Below are positions 1 to 10,054 of a stretch of DNA of 64,000 nt, piece by piece. Source of the DNA: Heterotrichella gracilis (lineage: Eukaryota; Sar; Xanthophyceae; Tribonematales; Xanthonemataceae); assembly GCA_032358255.1 (NCBI GenBank), contig JAULBX010009769.1, positions 1 through 64,000 of the forward strand, given 5' to 3'. Within the stretch, counting starts at the first letter, position 1. Each line of letters begins with the position of its first letter. The notes under the pieces were generated by a model, which made no database searches, was not told where the DNA came from, and saw only the letters and a list, made by a program, of their open reading frames with translations. A program made the position numbers and the translations under genes.

Positions 1-76
1 GCTGCGTGGCGCCGCATGTGCAAGACTGACTGCTAATCTGGCTATTTTGCTGGAATGCATGTAACTAACTAACTAT
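1..76 (+). repeat. Interspersed repeat, copy 1 of 3
   Basis: A stretch of about 70 bases containing GGCGCCGCATGTGCAAGACT recurs at 50403-50480 and, more diverged, at 54178-54252. After the shared core all three continue with similar words (a CTGGC block, TTGCTGGAA or TGCTCCAGC, then a GACTAAC-like block). It lies just upstream of the first visible lipoyl synthase exon. The family is unknown. No coding potential, terminal repeat or target duplication was seen. Confidence 0.6.
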
Positions 77-287
77 TCCTCCACTCCCTATACCCCCTGA
101 GCCCCGCTCACCTTGAACGGGATGAGCCAGTAATTACAGCACGCGCAGTCACTGCCTGGGGCAGCGAGAACCATATCCTAACCACTGTCACGCCATATCA
201 CAGAACCCTAAATGTGCCTGAAACTGTACCCAAACCTCACCCCCGCACCACCATCTCCTCCTTACAACTCCCTCCCCCTCCCTCCAG

Positions 288-2050
288 ACCTCGCGCGCCC
301 CTCCCCCCTTGGACCCAGAGGAGCCGGAAAACACAGCGCGCGCGGTGGCAGCCTGGGGCATCGACTATGTGGTTCTGACCAGCGTGGATCGGGACGACCT
401 GCCCGACGGGGGTTCGGCCCACATTGCAGCAACCATCCGGGGGCTGAAGGAGCATACGCAGGTATGTAGGGTTGTTGTGGGTGGGGGGTGCATTGTATAT
501 TGTAACGTTGGTGGGGTGCATAGTGCAAATTTTTAGCAAGGTTGTGCCACGCCAAACCCTTACCAAGGGTTTGCGCGCTGTGTGTGTAGGGGCGGTAGCT
601 GGTTGAGGCACAGCAGCAACAGCACGTGCATTATCAAACCTCTGGGGGGCTGATGTTTAATGTCAAACCCTTACTAAGGGGGTGCACGTTGACAACCCTC
701 CTCGATGGTGTGCATGAACAGAACCTTGGGCTGTGGTTCTCCAAACCCTTACCTAGGGTGTGCCTGCGTGTGTGCAGGGTCGGCTGCTGGTTGAGGCGCT
801 GGTGCCTGACTTCCAAGGGGATGCAGAGGCAATCGCGCGGGTATCAACCTCGGGTCTGGATGTGTTTGCACACAACGTGGAAACGGTGCGTGAACCTGGG
901 ACTCTGAACCCTAAAGCGGTGTTTTCAGGTGGACAGATGTCTAGCCTGACGTGGTTGCGCACAAAGGGGGAACCCTAAACCCCTTGTCAGGAAACCTTGA
1001 ATAGGAACTCTCACCTTGCTTGCGGGAACTCGAACTGGAATTTGATGAGTCCTTGAAAGGCACTGCATTAAGTCTGTGTTAACAGATGGCAGTCGACGGT
1101 ATTCATTCCCATGTGGGTGTGCAGGTTCCCCGGCTTCAAGGGGTGGTACGAGACCACAGGGCCAACTGGGAGCAGAGCCTGGGAGTGCTGCGGGCGGCAA
1201 AGGGGCACGGGGTCAAGGTGAGGGTGTAGTTTATGGGCTAGGGTTTTTGGGAGATGAGGGTTGAGCGATGAGGGTAGGAGCCTGGCGGTGCTGCGGGCGC
1301 AAAAAAGGGCTCGGGGGGTGACGCTAACGTGATTGAAAGACACGAATGGGCATTTAAAGCGATACAATGATTATTCGGCACAATCATATGGAACACAGCA
1401 CCACACGTATATGTACATTGAGCACTCGTCACATTCACACACATTATCAGGCTTTGCTACCCACTCATGCCCGTTCCCCTTCACGGGCGCAGGTGACCAA
1501 GACCTCTATCATGCTTGGCTGTGGAGAGACCGCTGAGGAGGTGGTGGAGGCCATGAGACTACTCAGGGAAAGCGGTACGTGCTCAGGTTTTTCTTTTTTG
1601 CTTCTTGGATGTTTTAGAGTGAAGGATTTTTAGGTGGAGGATTCACGGGACAGTGGTGCCTGCTTATCCCATCCCATCTTCTCTGCAGACGTGGATGGGT
1701 GGTGGGGTAAAATACTGGAAACAAAATAAAGATTAAAGTTATTATAAAGTAAGAATATTTGTAAAGCTAAACAAGGGGAAAGTAATCGAGAATCTAATAA
1801 TAAAATTTACTTTGCAGGTGTGGACGTGCTGACCCTTGGCCAGTACATGCGCCCCACCAAGCGCCACATGGCGGTTGCGGAGTACGTCACACCGCAGGCA
1901 TTCGACACATACCGCCAGCTGGCGGAGGGCATGGGGTTCCTGTATGTGGCTGCCGGGCCAATGGTGCGATCCAGCTACCGCGCAGGGGAGTACTTCCTGA
2001 CCAATGTGCTACGCAAGGGGGAGGGTGTGGCCGCGGTTGCGGAGGCGTGA
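288..2050 (+). CDS. lipA: Lipoyl synthase (radical SAM), 5'-partial
   Basis: Inserts two sulfur atoms into protein-bound octanoyl groups to make lipoate, in plastid or mitochondrion. Exons by phase-consistent GT-AG junctions: 288-461, 778-885, 1125-1217, 1493-1574, 1818-2050. The product matches the family throughout: [28 protein letters not shown], the [12 protein letters not shown] block, [42 protein letters not shown] and the C-terminal [10 protein letters not shown], which holds the conserved RSSY motif. The exons with the N-terminal cysteine motif and the radical-SAM CxxxCxxC lie upstream of the window. GPMVRSSY mildly suggests the plastid form, but this is not decisive. Introns hold decayed exon copies at about 1265-1325, and the 3' flank at 2120-2200 and 2268-2355. 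Confidence 0.95.
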
Positions 2051-2119
2051 TGGGGCAGGGGAGGTGTGGGGTAGGTGTGTGCGCTCGCGCCTGAGATTAG
2101 GGTTTGGATTTTCTGGACT

Positions 2120-2355
2120 TGGCTCTGAGTTCAATGGTGCGGTCCAGCTACTGGAGTGCGATTTATTTCTTGACAAACGTGCTGTGCATGGGGTGGACAT
2201 AGGGGCTAGGGGGGAGCTGGGACCCTGGCGGGGCAGAGGGGTGGGGCGGGTTTGAGCATTGTTTTTCTTTGTACTTGGCTGCGGGGCCAATGGTGTGGTG
2301 TTTACCTTAAAAGACACCGCGCGTGACAGCAATTTTTCTGAGGAGCGTGGTGCGC
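2120..2355 (+). repeat. Two decayed copies of the last lipoyl synthase exon
   Basis: 2120-2200 repeats the true exon from about 1960 to 2020: ATGGTGCGGTCCAGCTACTG here against ATGGTGCGATCCAGCTACCG there, followed by a recognisable version of the TTCCTGACCAATGTGCT block. 2268-2355 repeats the part that begins at TATGTGGCTGCCGGGCC. Both lie after the stop codon and neither keeps a reading frame. Confidence 0.75.
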
Positions 2356-3373
2356 AAGCCTCCTTTTAGGGTGGGGGGTGTAGCGCACACAGGTCGCAGG
2401 AATTGTACCATTGTAGTGGAGGTGTGCAGGGCTGCTGGAAGTACATGATAGTGCCTGTTGCGTCCAATTGACTCTTTGGGGCGTAGGGAGTTGGATTCAT
2501 TGATGACTCAGTAAGTAATGACTTGGCAAGTAGACACTGGCCCGGCCAGCGTGCACACATGGCATATGTTTTATTCAATGTCATTGAGACTGGCAGGGTG
2601 CACACATGCCATGGCCCAGCGGCAGCCGCTGGCGCCATGTCATGTTTCATTCAATGAGCTCAGACAATGGCATTGTCAATGCCAGTGCAGATGAATGGGA
2701 AACAACGTACCCTACTATCATCGTGTCACAGAGCCTGTTCACTTTCTGCGATATTATTGGCCTTAGTGGCCTTATTGGCCTTATAATATTATTAATGGGA
2801 GATGCGACCATGCATCACAATGACATACACAAAACATGTGTACCGCCATGTTCCACACAAAAGCAGTGGGCACTTCGATGCATGCACGGTGACCCAAGGC
2901 TTGCCCCCAGTGGCAGTGGCCCTAGGTATCCTGGTAACCATGGTCCCCTAACTCCACAATGCGCATTCCTTTCTGTCCTTTATTTACTAGAGCTACTTCA
3001 CCACCATCCACTGCAGTCATGGCGTAAGGAACTGCGGCTGGGGGATAGTTGGATTGCTGAGCACCATAACCCAGCCTGGCCACATCCCATGGGTGTCAAC
3101 TGTGATGAGCTGGGATCAGCCAATTACTGTCCAATACTATCCTTGATCAGCTGTCATCACACGTCGCTGTCCTATGCTTTCTTCACACCATCTGTGATCA
3201 GCCAGCGGCGTCCTACGTATCTGTGATCAGCTGTAATCAGCAGTGATCAGTCATCGCTGTCCTATGTTTTCTTGATCACCTGTGGCCCCCTACGCCGAGT
3301 GTATACCAGATGTAGCATCTTTCCATTGTCAGCTGTTATCAGCTGTGATATGCTGTGATCAGTCATCGCTGCC
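2356..3373. other. Intergenic, with TGATCAGCTGT-rich diverged repeats
   Basis: No gene was recognised; long open frames here have no conserved features. From about 3110 to 3412 a unit containing CGCTGTCCTATGTTTTCTTG and many TGATCAGC words recurs with changes (about 3151-3189, 3243-3300 and the true copy 3358-3412). The last copy overlaps the end of the glycine-rich gene on the minus strand, so the repeats are derived from its final codons and 3' flank. Confidence 0.6.
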
Positions 3374-4634
3374 CTATGTTTTCTTGATCAGCTGTGGCCC
3401 CCTGGGGCGAGGGGGTCCCCTCCCCTTGGCTGCCTCAACCTGGGAGATGCCACTTGCGGATAATTTGAGTGGGACGCCGACACCATATCCCAGGCCGTAT
3501 CCCAGCCCCACCTGCGGGGATTGGAGAAACACAGCTGGGATCAGTAAGATATTGCACTCCCTTTAGATCTGAGGGGGACACCCACGTAACCCGTGGTGAT
3601 GTTGGTTCACAATTCAGGGAGGTGTGTGGGGTCCATACATCTTTTGAGGGCCTCAAGCGCCGCCAGATCTTGCAGTTGCATTTGTGATGCAGTTGCACTT
3701 GCAATTGTGATTGTGACAGCACTTGCCACTTTCAATGCAACAACAGCTGGTACTTTACTGCAATAGGGTTTGCCACATCAGTGGAAGAACTGGCAGTTCC
3801 ACTGCAACAGCAGCTGTCACCTTAATTGCGATCCTGAATGCTCTTGTTCACATCGTGAACAGTGGTTGCAGTTGCAATGTCAGTGATAAACTTGTGATCA
3901 AATGTGTAGCAGTGGCCTTACCCCGCAGCCTGCGCCCACCCCAAACATGATGCGCACATTGCTCTCAAGGGCAGTCAGGGGATCCCAGGTGAGGCCGCCT
4001 GTCATGCCAACACCCACACCCTGCACAGGAAATACCCTTGGTTATGGTTGATCATCTCATAATCACTGGCTGTGAGGGGATCCCATGTGAGGCCGCCTGT
4101 CATGCCCACACCCACACCCTGCATAAAGGCATGGAACACCCTTGGTTAGGATTATGAGGCTGTCGGGTCGGTTCAAGAGAGTTTGGTGGATGCGAACACC
4201 CTAAGCCAGGGTTTGGTATAGAGGGTTGCATGGGGTACACGCGCGCTATCTCAAGGCGTAGAGCACCCAGGCGGGTTGGCCCCTGGTCAAATTTTGTCTG
4301 GCCATGTACTGCTGCAAACCCTCCTACACGCAAAACCCTAAACCCTAAACGCTATATGTGGCGCAAATTCCAATCCAGTTGTGTTAACCCTCTTTGTCTA
4401 CACCCTTCCGCTCGTGCGCGGCAAACCCTCCGCGAGGTTTGCATGCAGTAAGGGTAAATCGCAAGGGTGTGTGCTTACCACGCCGCAGCCCATGCCCAAT
4501 CCGGCCCCTGCGTTCCGCCTGGCCTTGCGCCACCACCGCCGGACCTTCTTCAACCAGCGGTTCTGGGTGCGAACAACGTCGCCGCTGCTGACTGGGAGCA
4601 CTGCGGTCTGTGGCTGCTGCATGGTGGTCAACAC
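3374..4634 (-). CDS. Small glycine-rich protein, TGD5-like
   Basis: Three exons in consistent phase (4634-4479, 4020-3922, 3511-3374) give about 130 residues. The N-terminal third is basic (WLKKVRRWWRKARR). Then follow glycine zippers: GAGLGMGCGVGVGVGM, an acidic linker WDPLTALESNVRIM, FGVGAGCG, and VGLGYGLGYGVGVPLK. The tail is basic and proline-rich. This order resembles the small glycine-rich plant protein TGD5 of the chloroplast envelope, which helps lipid transfer from ER to plastid; the identification is by pattern only. A second ATG lies four codons in. A decayed copy of exon 2 lies at 4069-4130. Repeats downstream duplicate the C-terminal codons. Confidence 0.65.
4069..4130 (-). repeat. 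Decayed copy of exon 2 of the glycine-rich gene
   Basis: On the minus strand this repeats the acceptor and first half of exon 2 (true copy 4020 downward): a GTGGGTGTGGGCATGACAGG block followed by a GGCCTCAC-TGGGATCCCCT block. It sits in the intron just before the true exon and keeps a CAG acceptor, so it could compete for splicing. Confidence 0.8.
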
Positions 4635-5330
4635 TTCTAAAACTGGAAAACCCTTGAAGGTTGCAAGCCCGAAGGAAGCCAGTGGCAGTGATAGAAATTG
4701 TTGGAAAGAGTGTGCTGAACGTGGTGGTCAAAACTATTAAACTGTATATCTGTTAAAACCCAACAGTCTCACTGAAACCAATGTGAAGGAGAGCGCGTCT
4801 AATTTGTCAGTATCATGGAAATGGCTCTGCGCAGTTTCAACTGCTGCCTACTGACTTGCACCACTTATGCATGCAGGTGCATGGACGGTTTGCAATAGAA
4901 CACTGTAGGCTGCCCGAGGCTGCCTGGTCCCTCGACCCTTTTCTATTGCCTTACCCCGCGTATGAGTTAATAACGAGATATGTAAGCCTGTAACGGGCAG
5001 AGGTGGGAGTGGGAGGCAAGCGTTACGCAGTTTGATTGGCCTTTTTTCGCATGCATGCATACGACTCTTGCATATGACTCTTGCAAAGGTCGTGTGAATA
5101 GCACAACACTGCGCGAGGGCACGTTTTTCAACAAGCCTCGCAAAAATGCAAGCGACCACCTCTGCCACTGGGTGAAGTGTAGAAGGAACGAGTGGATAAG
5201 GTGCACCTCTAGAGAGAGGGCAAGGCGGGTGTTGGATAAGTTTGTCCGACCAAACCTATGCACTGTAGCTAGAGCCCTTGGGCAGAGGCGTTTATTCTTC
5301 AACCTGCGAGCAATAACATTAACAACTTAG

Positions 5331-6590
5331 AGCCCTTTGACGGAGTTCGCTGATGCGTACTATTTGTCGGAGCGTGCGTTTGAATTTAAACTCCCGACAC
5401 AGCCTATCAGTCCCACCTATGCCTTTGGCGAAGGCCCCATGGTCACCAAGAACACACTAGTGGTACGCAAACACTTTCTGATAACACCCACTTCCTTCCC
5501 TATCCCGGTTTGGTCGGGTTTAACCCATTGTGGCTCAGCTGATATGCATGCATGTTTATGCATGCATTCGCAACAGTTGCTTCACCTCTCCCTCCACAGG
5601 GCTTTCCCTGGTCCTTTGCATGTGGCATGTTGGGGTGTAGCGTTGTAGGTGCAACCAACCAGGTGGAAAGGAACGTTGTAGGCATGCTACTCTTGGCTAG
5701 GTGTACTGTCCCTGGCTACGTGTATGTGCCCTACTTGGTGTACCCTAATAGCTGTACTTGGTGTACCCTAATAGCTGTACCCTAAATATATATTTGGTAT
5801 CCTAATAATTGAACTTTGCCACGCGCAGGTAGGGATGATGGTCCTGGGATGTGCGCCGCTGTGTATCTTAATAGATTAACCCTAAACCCTAAACAGTGCA
5901 GGTTTGTGGCGCTGGTTCTGGAGCGGCATACCCTACTGGATATACCCTAGTAGCTGTACCCTAATCGAGGGTTACTGTGCAGGTGGGGGCGCTAGTTCTG
6001 GGCATATGCGCCGCTGCATACCCTGTGGTAGTGGCACCTGCACTGGGACTGGGGCGCAGGGCGCCACTGGTAGGTGGTGGGAGGGTGGGGGGCGGGGCAG
6101 TGGATGCATGACCCAATCAGACAGGGGAATTACGCTGTCGCAGAGTCTGACTCTACATTTATCCCAGTCCTGACTTAACTTTCCTCTCAGGTCTGACTTA
6201 ACGTTCGTCCCAGACCTGGTTATCAGTTTATCTTATATCATTTAAATTGCTCAGCTCTTCTTGCAGGAGCTCCCTCCATCTGACCCTCGGATCACACCCG
6301 GTTTCCAAAAGAAAGGTAAGTGCTTCTCTTTAGAGTTTTAAGGCGTTGCTGCATGGGCTTTTGATGTTCATGCATCTTGGGTGGACGGAGGTTGGCTGCA
6401 GCAGGGGGTGTAATTATGGAAAGGACTTTGGCACAGGCCTGTGCAAGGGTCACCCACCTGTGCCGCTGAAAGGCATGGCTACACTAGGCATTAGGGTTTC
6501 CCATGCCCCCCATTAGGGTACTGACCATGTGGCGCCTCCCCCCCTGTAGGCATGTGGAAGGAGATTGAGAAGGGGCAGAAAGACAGCTGA
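5331..6590 (+). CDS. Small membrane protein, N-terminus unresolved
   Basis: Four exons fit in phase: 5331-5462, 5983-6069, 6267-6315, 6550-6590. They encode an acidic-aromatic segment (TEFADAYYLSERAFEFKL, then AFGEGPMVTKNTLV), one hydrophobic helix (VGALVLGICAAAYPVV with more small residues after it), and a short polar tail (ELPPSDPRITPGFQKKG, MWKEIEKGQKDS, stop). The shape, a single helix with polar ends of about 100 residues, is that of small subunits or assembly factors of organelle membrane complexes. I do not recognise the family. The first exon with the start codon was not found; the promoter side would face the divergent gene starting at 4634. Two decayed copies of the helix exon precede the true one. 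Confidence 0.5.
5822..5957 (+). repeat. Two decayed copies of the membrane-helix exon
   Basis: 5822-5868 (GCGCAGGTAGGGATGATGGT and on through GTGCGCCGCTGTGTA) and 5899-5957 (GTGCAGGTTTGTGGCGCTGG) mirror the true acceptor and exon at 5977-6030 (GTGCAGGTGGGGGCGCTAGT, then ATGCGCCGCTGCATA). A CCCTAAACCCTAAAC island at 5879-5894 lies directly between the two copies. Confidence 0.75.
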
Positions 6591-6705
6591 CGTGGCAGCC
6601 ACCCCACCCCATTGCATCCCAGTTTATTGCATCCCCGTCAGCCACACCGCAAGTCCCAGGATCGTTACCTGCCTGGGGGCTTGGGCCAGCCAGGGGACCA
6701 TATCA

Positions 6706-9700
6706 ATGTCTAAAATGAATGGGTTGCCGAAGGTGCCGCAGCTGCTGAGGCAATTCACAACAGCCCTTAGACGCTCCCCTCAGCTTTCAACACAGTCTCC
6801 CGGCAGCTTGGCACACCCCACATCATCCCTCAAATGGGAAGGGTTCAAATTGGCGTCCACCCTCTCGCCAGCATACAGCTCCTTCCCATGGGCACAAATG
6901 TTCAGCCGCGGGGTCACACATTTGGCCCAAAATGTATCCCATAGCACCCGCATGGTAGCATCTGGGAGCGCACAGCAGGCAGCAAAGCAGCTACCCACCA
7001 GCGGGTTACACATGCAGCGGGGCATGGGCACGTTCCTTCGGCGGATGTCGGGCCCCTTCGGCGCTGCAACCAGTCATGTCGCCGCATGCCGTCATGTCGC
7101 GGCGTCGTGTCATGCCGCCGCCGCCGCCGCCTGCGTCGCCGGCAGCCGTGCCGCGGCGGTGCGCGGCGCATGTCCGCATGTGGCGGCGCCGGCGGCGCGC
7201 CACCTGATGGCGTCATCATCCGGCGCCGCCCGGGGCGTGATGACGTCATCAGGATTGCGACGCGCGCCAGGGGTGCTGACGTCATCGCGCAACGCCGCGC
7301 CGCTTTTGCTGACGTCAGCACGCTTCACGGTGACATCAGCAAGGCAATCGGTGGCGCATTCTCACATACGGCGGGGGTTGAAGACAACTGCGGACGCACC
7401 CTCCCAGTGGGCTGCGTTTCGCAAGGCGCGCATCATCGCACCCCCCATAGGCTTCCTGGCAGGTACGTCACTTCATTGTGCTTCCCTACCATTACTGTAT
7501 GTATTAATCTAAGGGTCAAATGCTGTTCACTTGCCTCATCTTGAGGGCTGGCAGGTAATGATTTTTGCGGAAACAGAAAATGACATAAAGTCATATGACA
7601 ATTGCCTCATTTCAAATCTCTACATGGGTACTCACATTACAAATAAAGCAGTGTGTTTAACTAGGGAATTTTGGTATAAGGATGTGCAAATCGATGTTAT
7701 TTTGCTGCTTGCAGGCCTGTTTGGCAGCTTTGTGGGTGTGGGCGGTGGCGTGGTCATTGTGCCTGTCATTATCAACATGTGCAAGACAATACCCCAAAGG
7801 TGAGTGGGGGCTGGTTGGGAATGTGGAAAATTCAACAACATTTCTTGGTTGTGAATGTGAAGTGCCCTTCCCCCTATGTTACTTGTGTATAAATTGTAGT
7901 CAACGTCATGTCATCCTCAGGCCACAATACACGAGTCCGATCACTAGTACAATATATACCTGTTTTATTTTTTCTTTCCCCTTGCCCTTGGCAGGGTGGT
8001 ATCCGGCACATCCCTCGCAGCAGTGGTATCCACCGCCCTCGCCGCCACCCACACCTTCATAGGCGCAGGCCATGCAGACCTCACCGCAGCCCTGCTGGTG
8101 AGCTGCACAGCCATGGTGGCGGCGCCCCTGGGGGCCCGCCTGACCACCACCCTGGATTGCAGGAAATTGAGGCTGATTTTGGGGTATTGGCTGCTGCTGG
8201 TGGCGCCTTTGTTGCCGCTCAAGGTGAGGCTGGCCATAAATGGGCCAGATCCTAAACCTATATCATATAAACAAATCATTCTACAAGCATTGGGGGCCAA
8301 ACAGGGAGTTAAACTTCTATTTTGAAGATGTAGTAATTGTTGATTATACCATATCTTAGGCTGCAACCAGGGTACATGAAATTGTTCACTTTTCCCCCAG
8401 GCGTACACCCTGCCAGAGCAGGGGCACCCCAAATGAGCCAGCAAATCCCGATGACCTCCCCGTCACTCCCCCAGTGCTACCCACCCTGACCACCTCAGCA
8501 GTGGTGGCAGGGGGGGGGCAGGGGGCCGAGATATTACATCTGATATCAAGACCTACTGATGATTTCATGTAATAAATCCATTTGTTTAAAAAATGATTGA
8601 TCCCCTTCCCAGGCGTACATCTTTCAGAGCACGGAGAGCAGCGCTGACAGCCACGGCCATGACCTCCCCAGCACTCCCACAGTGCTACCCACCTTGACCA
8701 CATCTGCAGTGGTGGCAGGGGAGGAGCAGGGGGAAGGAGAGGGGATGGGGGGTTGGGAGCGCGTGCGCAAAACCCTAGTGATACCCTCCGTGGGCACTGG
8801 ACTTTTGCTCATGGCCACTGGTGCAGTGGCGGGGCTGGCGTCTGGCCTGCTGGGGATAGGTGCGAAAACCTAGGCATGGGCTATTGTTCAAACATACCAC
8901 GGACCTTGGAATCCCATGCGCATTTCTTCCACCCAACCCCACATCACACACCACACATACGCACCCAGACACCACCACCACCATCACCACCCCACCCTCC
9001 CATGCAGGCGGCGGCACCATCGCCACCCCCCTCATCGCCATCTTCACAGGCCTACCCCAAGCCACTGTGCTGGGTACCTCGTTGCTAGCCATGGTGCCGC
9101 CATCGGCAATCGCGCTGGCGCAGCACCACAGGTAAACCTGGATACCCTCCATCCCTATGTGCACCACAGGTGAAACCCTAAACCCTAAACCCTTAACCCT
9201 AAACCCTAAACCACAGGTAACCCTGGATACCCTCCATCCCAATGTGCACCACAGGTGAAACCGGATACCCAACATCCCTAGTTACACTACTCACCTGGAA
9301 TCCGACTCTGGCCAACCTGGATGGCGCATGGCGTCTGGGCCGGCGCTGGGCGGCTATCAATACAGTGAATGCTCATGCTGTGCAGTGTAAAATTTTCTCA
9401 TAATACAGAGATATTCTTCAATTCTACAAAGTGTAAACCCTTTTATCTTCTTCCAGGCTGGGCAACGTGGACTGGCGCATGGCTGCTGGGCTGGCGCTGG
9501 GCACCACCGCAGGGAGCCTACTGGGGAGCAACATAGCGGTGCAGGCGCCACCAGGTGAAGCATATTTTTACGGGGGATATCCATCAGACGATTACAACAG
9601 TCTTCATAGCAGGGCATGTTGCCTCCTTGTGGATGCATACACTGTGGCCGGCGTGGCGGTGCTGCGCATGCACTGCACCAGCATGCACTGCACTGGGCAC

Positions 9701-10054
9701 CTGCTCTGCCCCATGGTGTGCTTGCTGTACTGTACCACTGAACATGCAAAGGTTGCCAACCCCAACCCCTTCAAACATAAACCCTGGAACTGTGGGGTGC
9801 TTGAAACCCTAAACCCCAATCTTCTTACTGTAGACCCTGAAAGGGACTCCCCGGGTGCCTGCAGGTGTACTCAAGCTTGCCTTCACTGCTGACGTGCATT
9901 TTTGGGAAGGTGCATTAAAACCCTAAACCCTAATCCTCTTACCCTAGACCCTAAAAGGGACTCCCGGGTGCCTGCAGGTGTGCTTGAGCTTGCCTTCACC
10001 GCTGGGATGCTCTTGCTGGGGAGGGCCACGCTGCGGTCGGCAAGGAGAGCCTAG
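6706..10054 (+). CDS. TauE/SafE (TSUP) family transporter with long organelle leader
   Basis: Seven phase-consistent exons: 6706-7462, 7715-7799, 7995-8223, 8613-8859, 9008-9131, 9457-9554, 9978-10054; about 538 residues. The family moves sulfur-containing or other small organic anions across membranes. Both halves show the glycine-rich signature: GFLAGLFGSFVGVGGG and GAVAGLASGLLGIGGG. Helices follow in the usual order (VVSGTSLAAVVSTALAA, LTAALLVSCTAMVAAPLGA, TVLGTSLLAMVPPSAIALA, and a last helix LELAFTAGMLLLGRATL). The first 245 residues are Arg/Ala/Ser/His-rich with almost no acidic residues and end in RRGLKTTADAPSQ, like a mitochondrial or plastid leader but unusually long. The start is the first ATG in frame (MSKMNG), 116 bases after the previous stop. 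Exon copies lie in several introns. Confidence 0.9.
7238..7317 (+). promoter_or_regulatory. Three TGACGTCA palindromes inside the TSUP leader exon
   Basis: The octamer TGACGTCA, the classic bZIP/CRE site, occurs at 7241-7248, 7277-7284 and 7310-7317; the first extends to the 14-base palindrome TGATGACGTCATCA. They lie within coding sequence of the Ala/Ser/Arg-rich leader. They may be regulatory or only by-products of local repeat expansion, since weaker relatives (GCGTCATCA, GTGACATCAGC) flank them. Confidence 0.45.
8394..8525 (+). repeat. Decayed copy of TSUP exon 4 with acceptor
   Basis: Repeats the true acceptor and start of exon 4 (8605-8722): CCCAGGCGTACACCCTGCCAGAGC here, then an AATCCCGATGACCTCCCC block, a CCCACCCTGACCACCTCAGC block and CAGTGGTGGCAGGGG. 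Its frame reaches a TGA after ten codons, so splicing to this acceptor would truncate the transporter. Confidence 0.85.
9127..9263 (+). repeat. Tandem donor-side duplication split by a telomere-like island
   Basis: 9127-9177 starts at the last bases of TSUP exon 5 and its donor (CACAGGTAAACCTGGATACC). 9212-9262 is a nearly identical copy. Between them, at 9174-9212, is a pure island of CCCTAAA-type repeats. The island exactly fills the seam between the two copies. Confidence 0.9.
9295..9360 (+). repeat. Decayed copy of TSUP exon 6
   Basis: CCAACCTGGATGGCGCATGG at about 9312 followed by CGTCTGGGCCGGCGCTGGGC mirrors the true exon at 9460-9512 (GCAACGTGGACTGGCGCATG, then GCTGCTGGGCTGGCGCTGGGC). 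It lies before the true exon. Confidence 0.7.
9806..9900 (+). repeat. Copy of TSUP exon 7 with its acceptor
   Basis: A unit of about 90 bases runs from an AACCCTAAACC word through GGGACTCCCCGGGTGCCTGC, a CAG acceptor and CTTGCCTTCACTGCTG. It is repeated at 9917-10008 as the true terminal exon. The telomere-like word is part of the duplicated unit. Confidence 0.85.

Noticed and set aside
2606-3226. Open frame of 206 codons on the plus strand
   Set aside because: Composition is noise-like, it runs through the TGATCAGC repeats and shows no motif or splice support.
4815-4876. ATG with a leader-like peptide as first exon of the small membrane protein gene
   Set aside because: Its splice phase does not fit the exon at 5331, so the start remains unknown.
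8401-8530. First TSUP exon 4 copy as a real exon
   Set aside because: It runs into TGA after ten codons, whereas the second copy continues through the conserved second half of the transporter.
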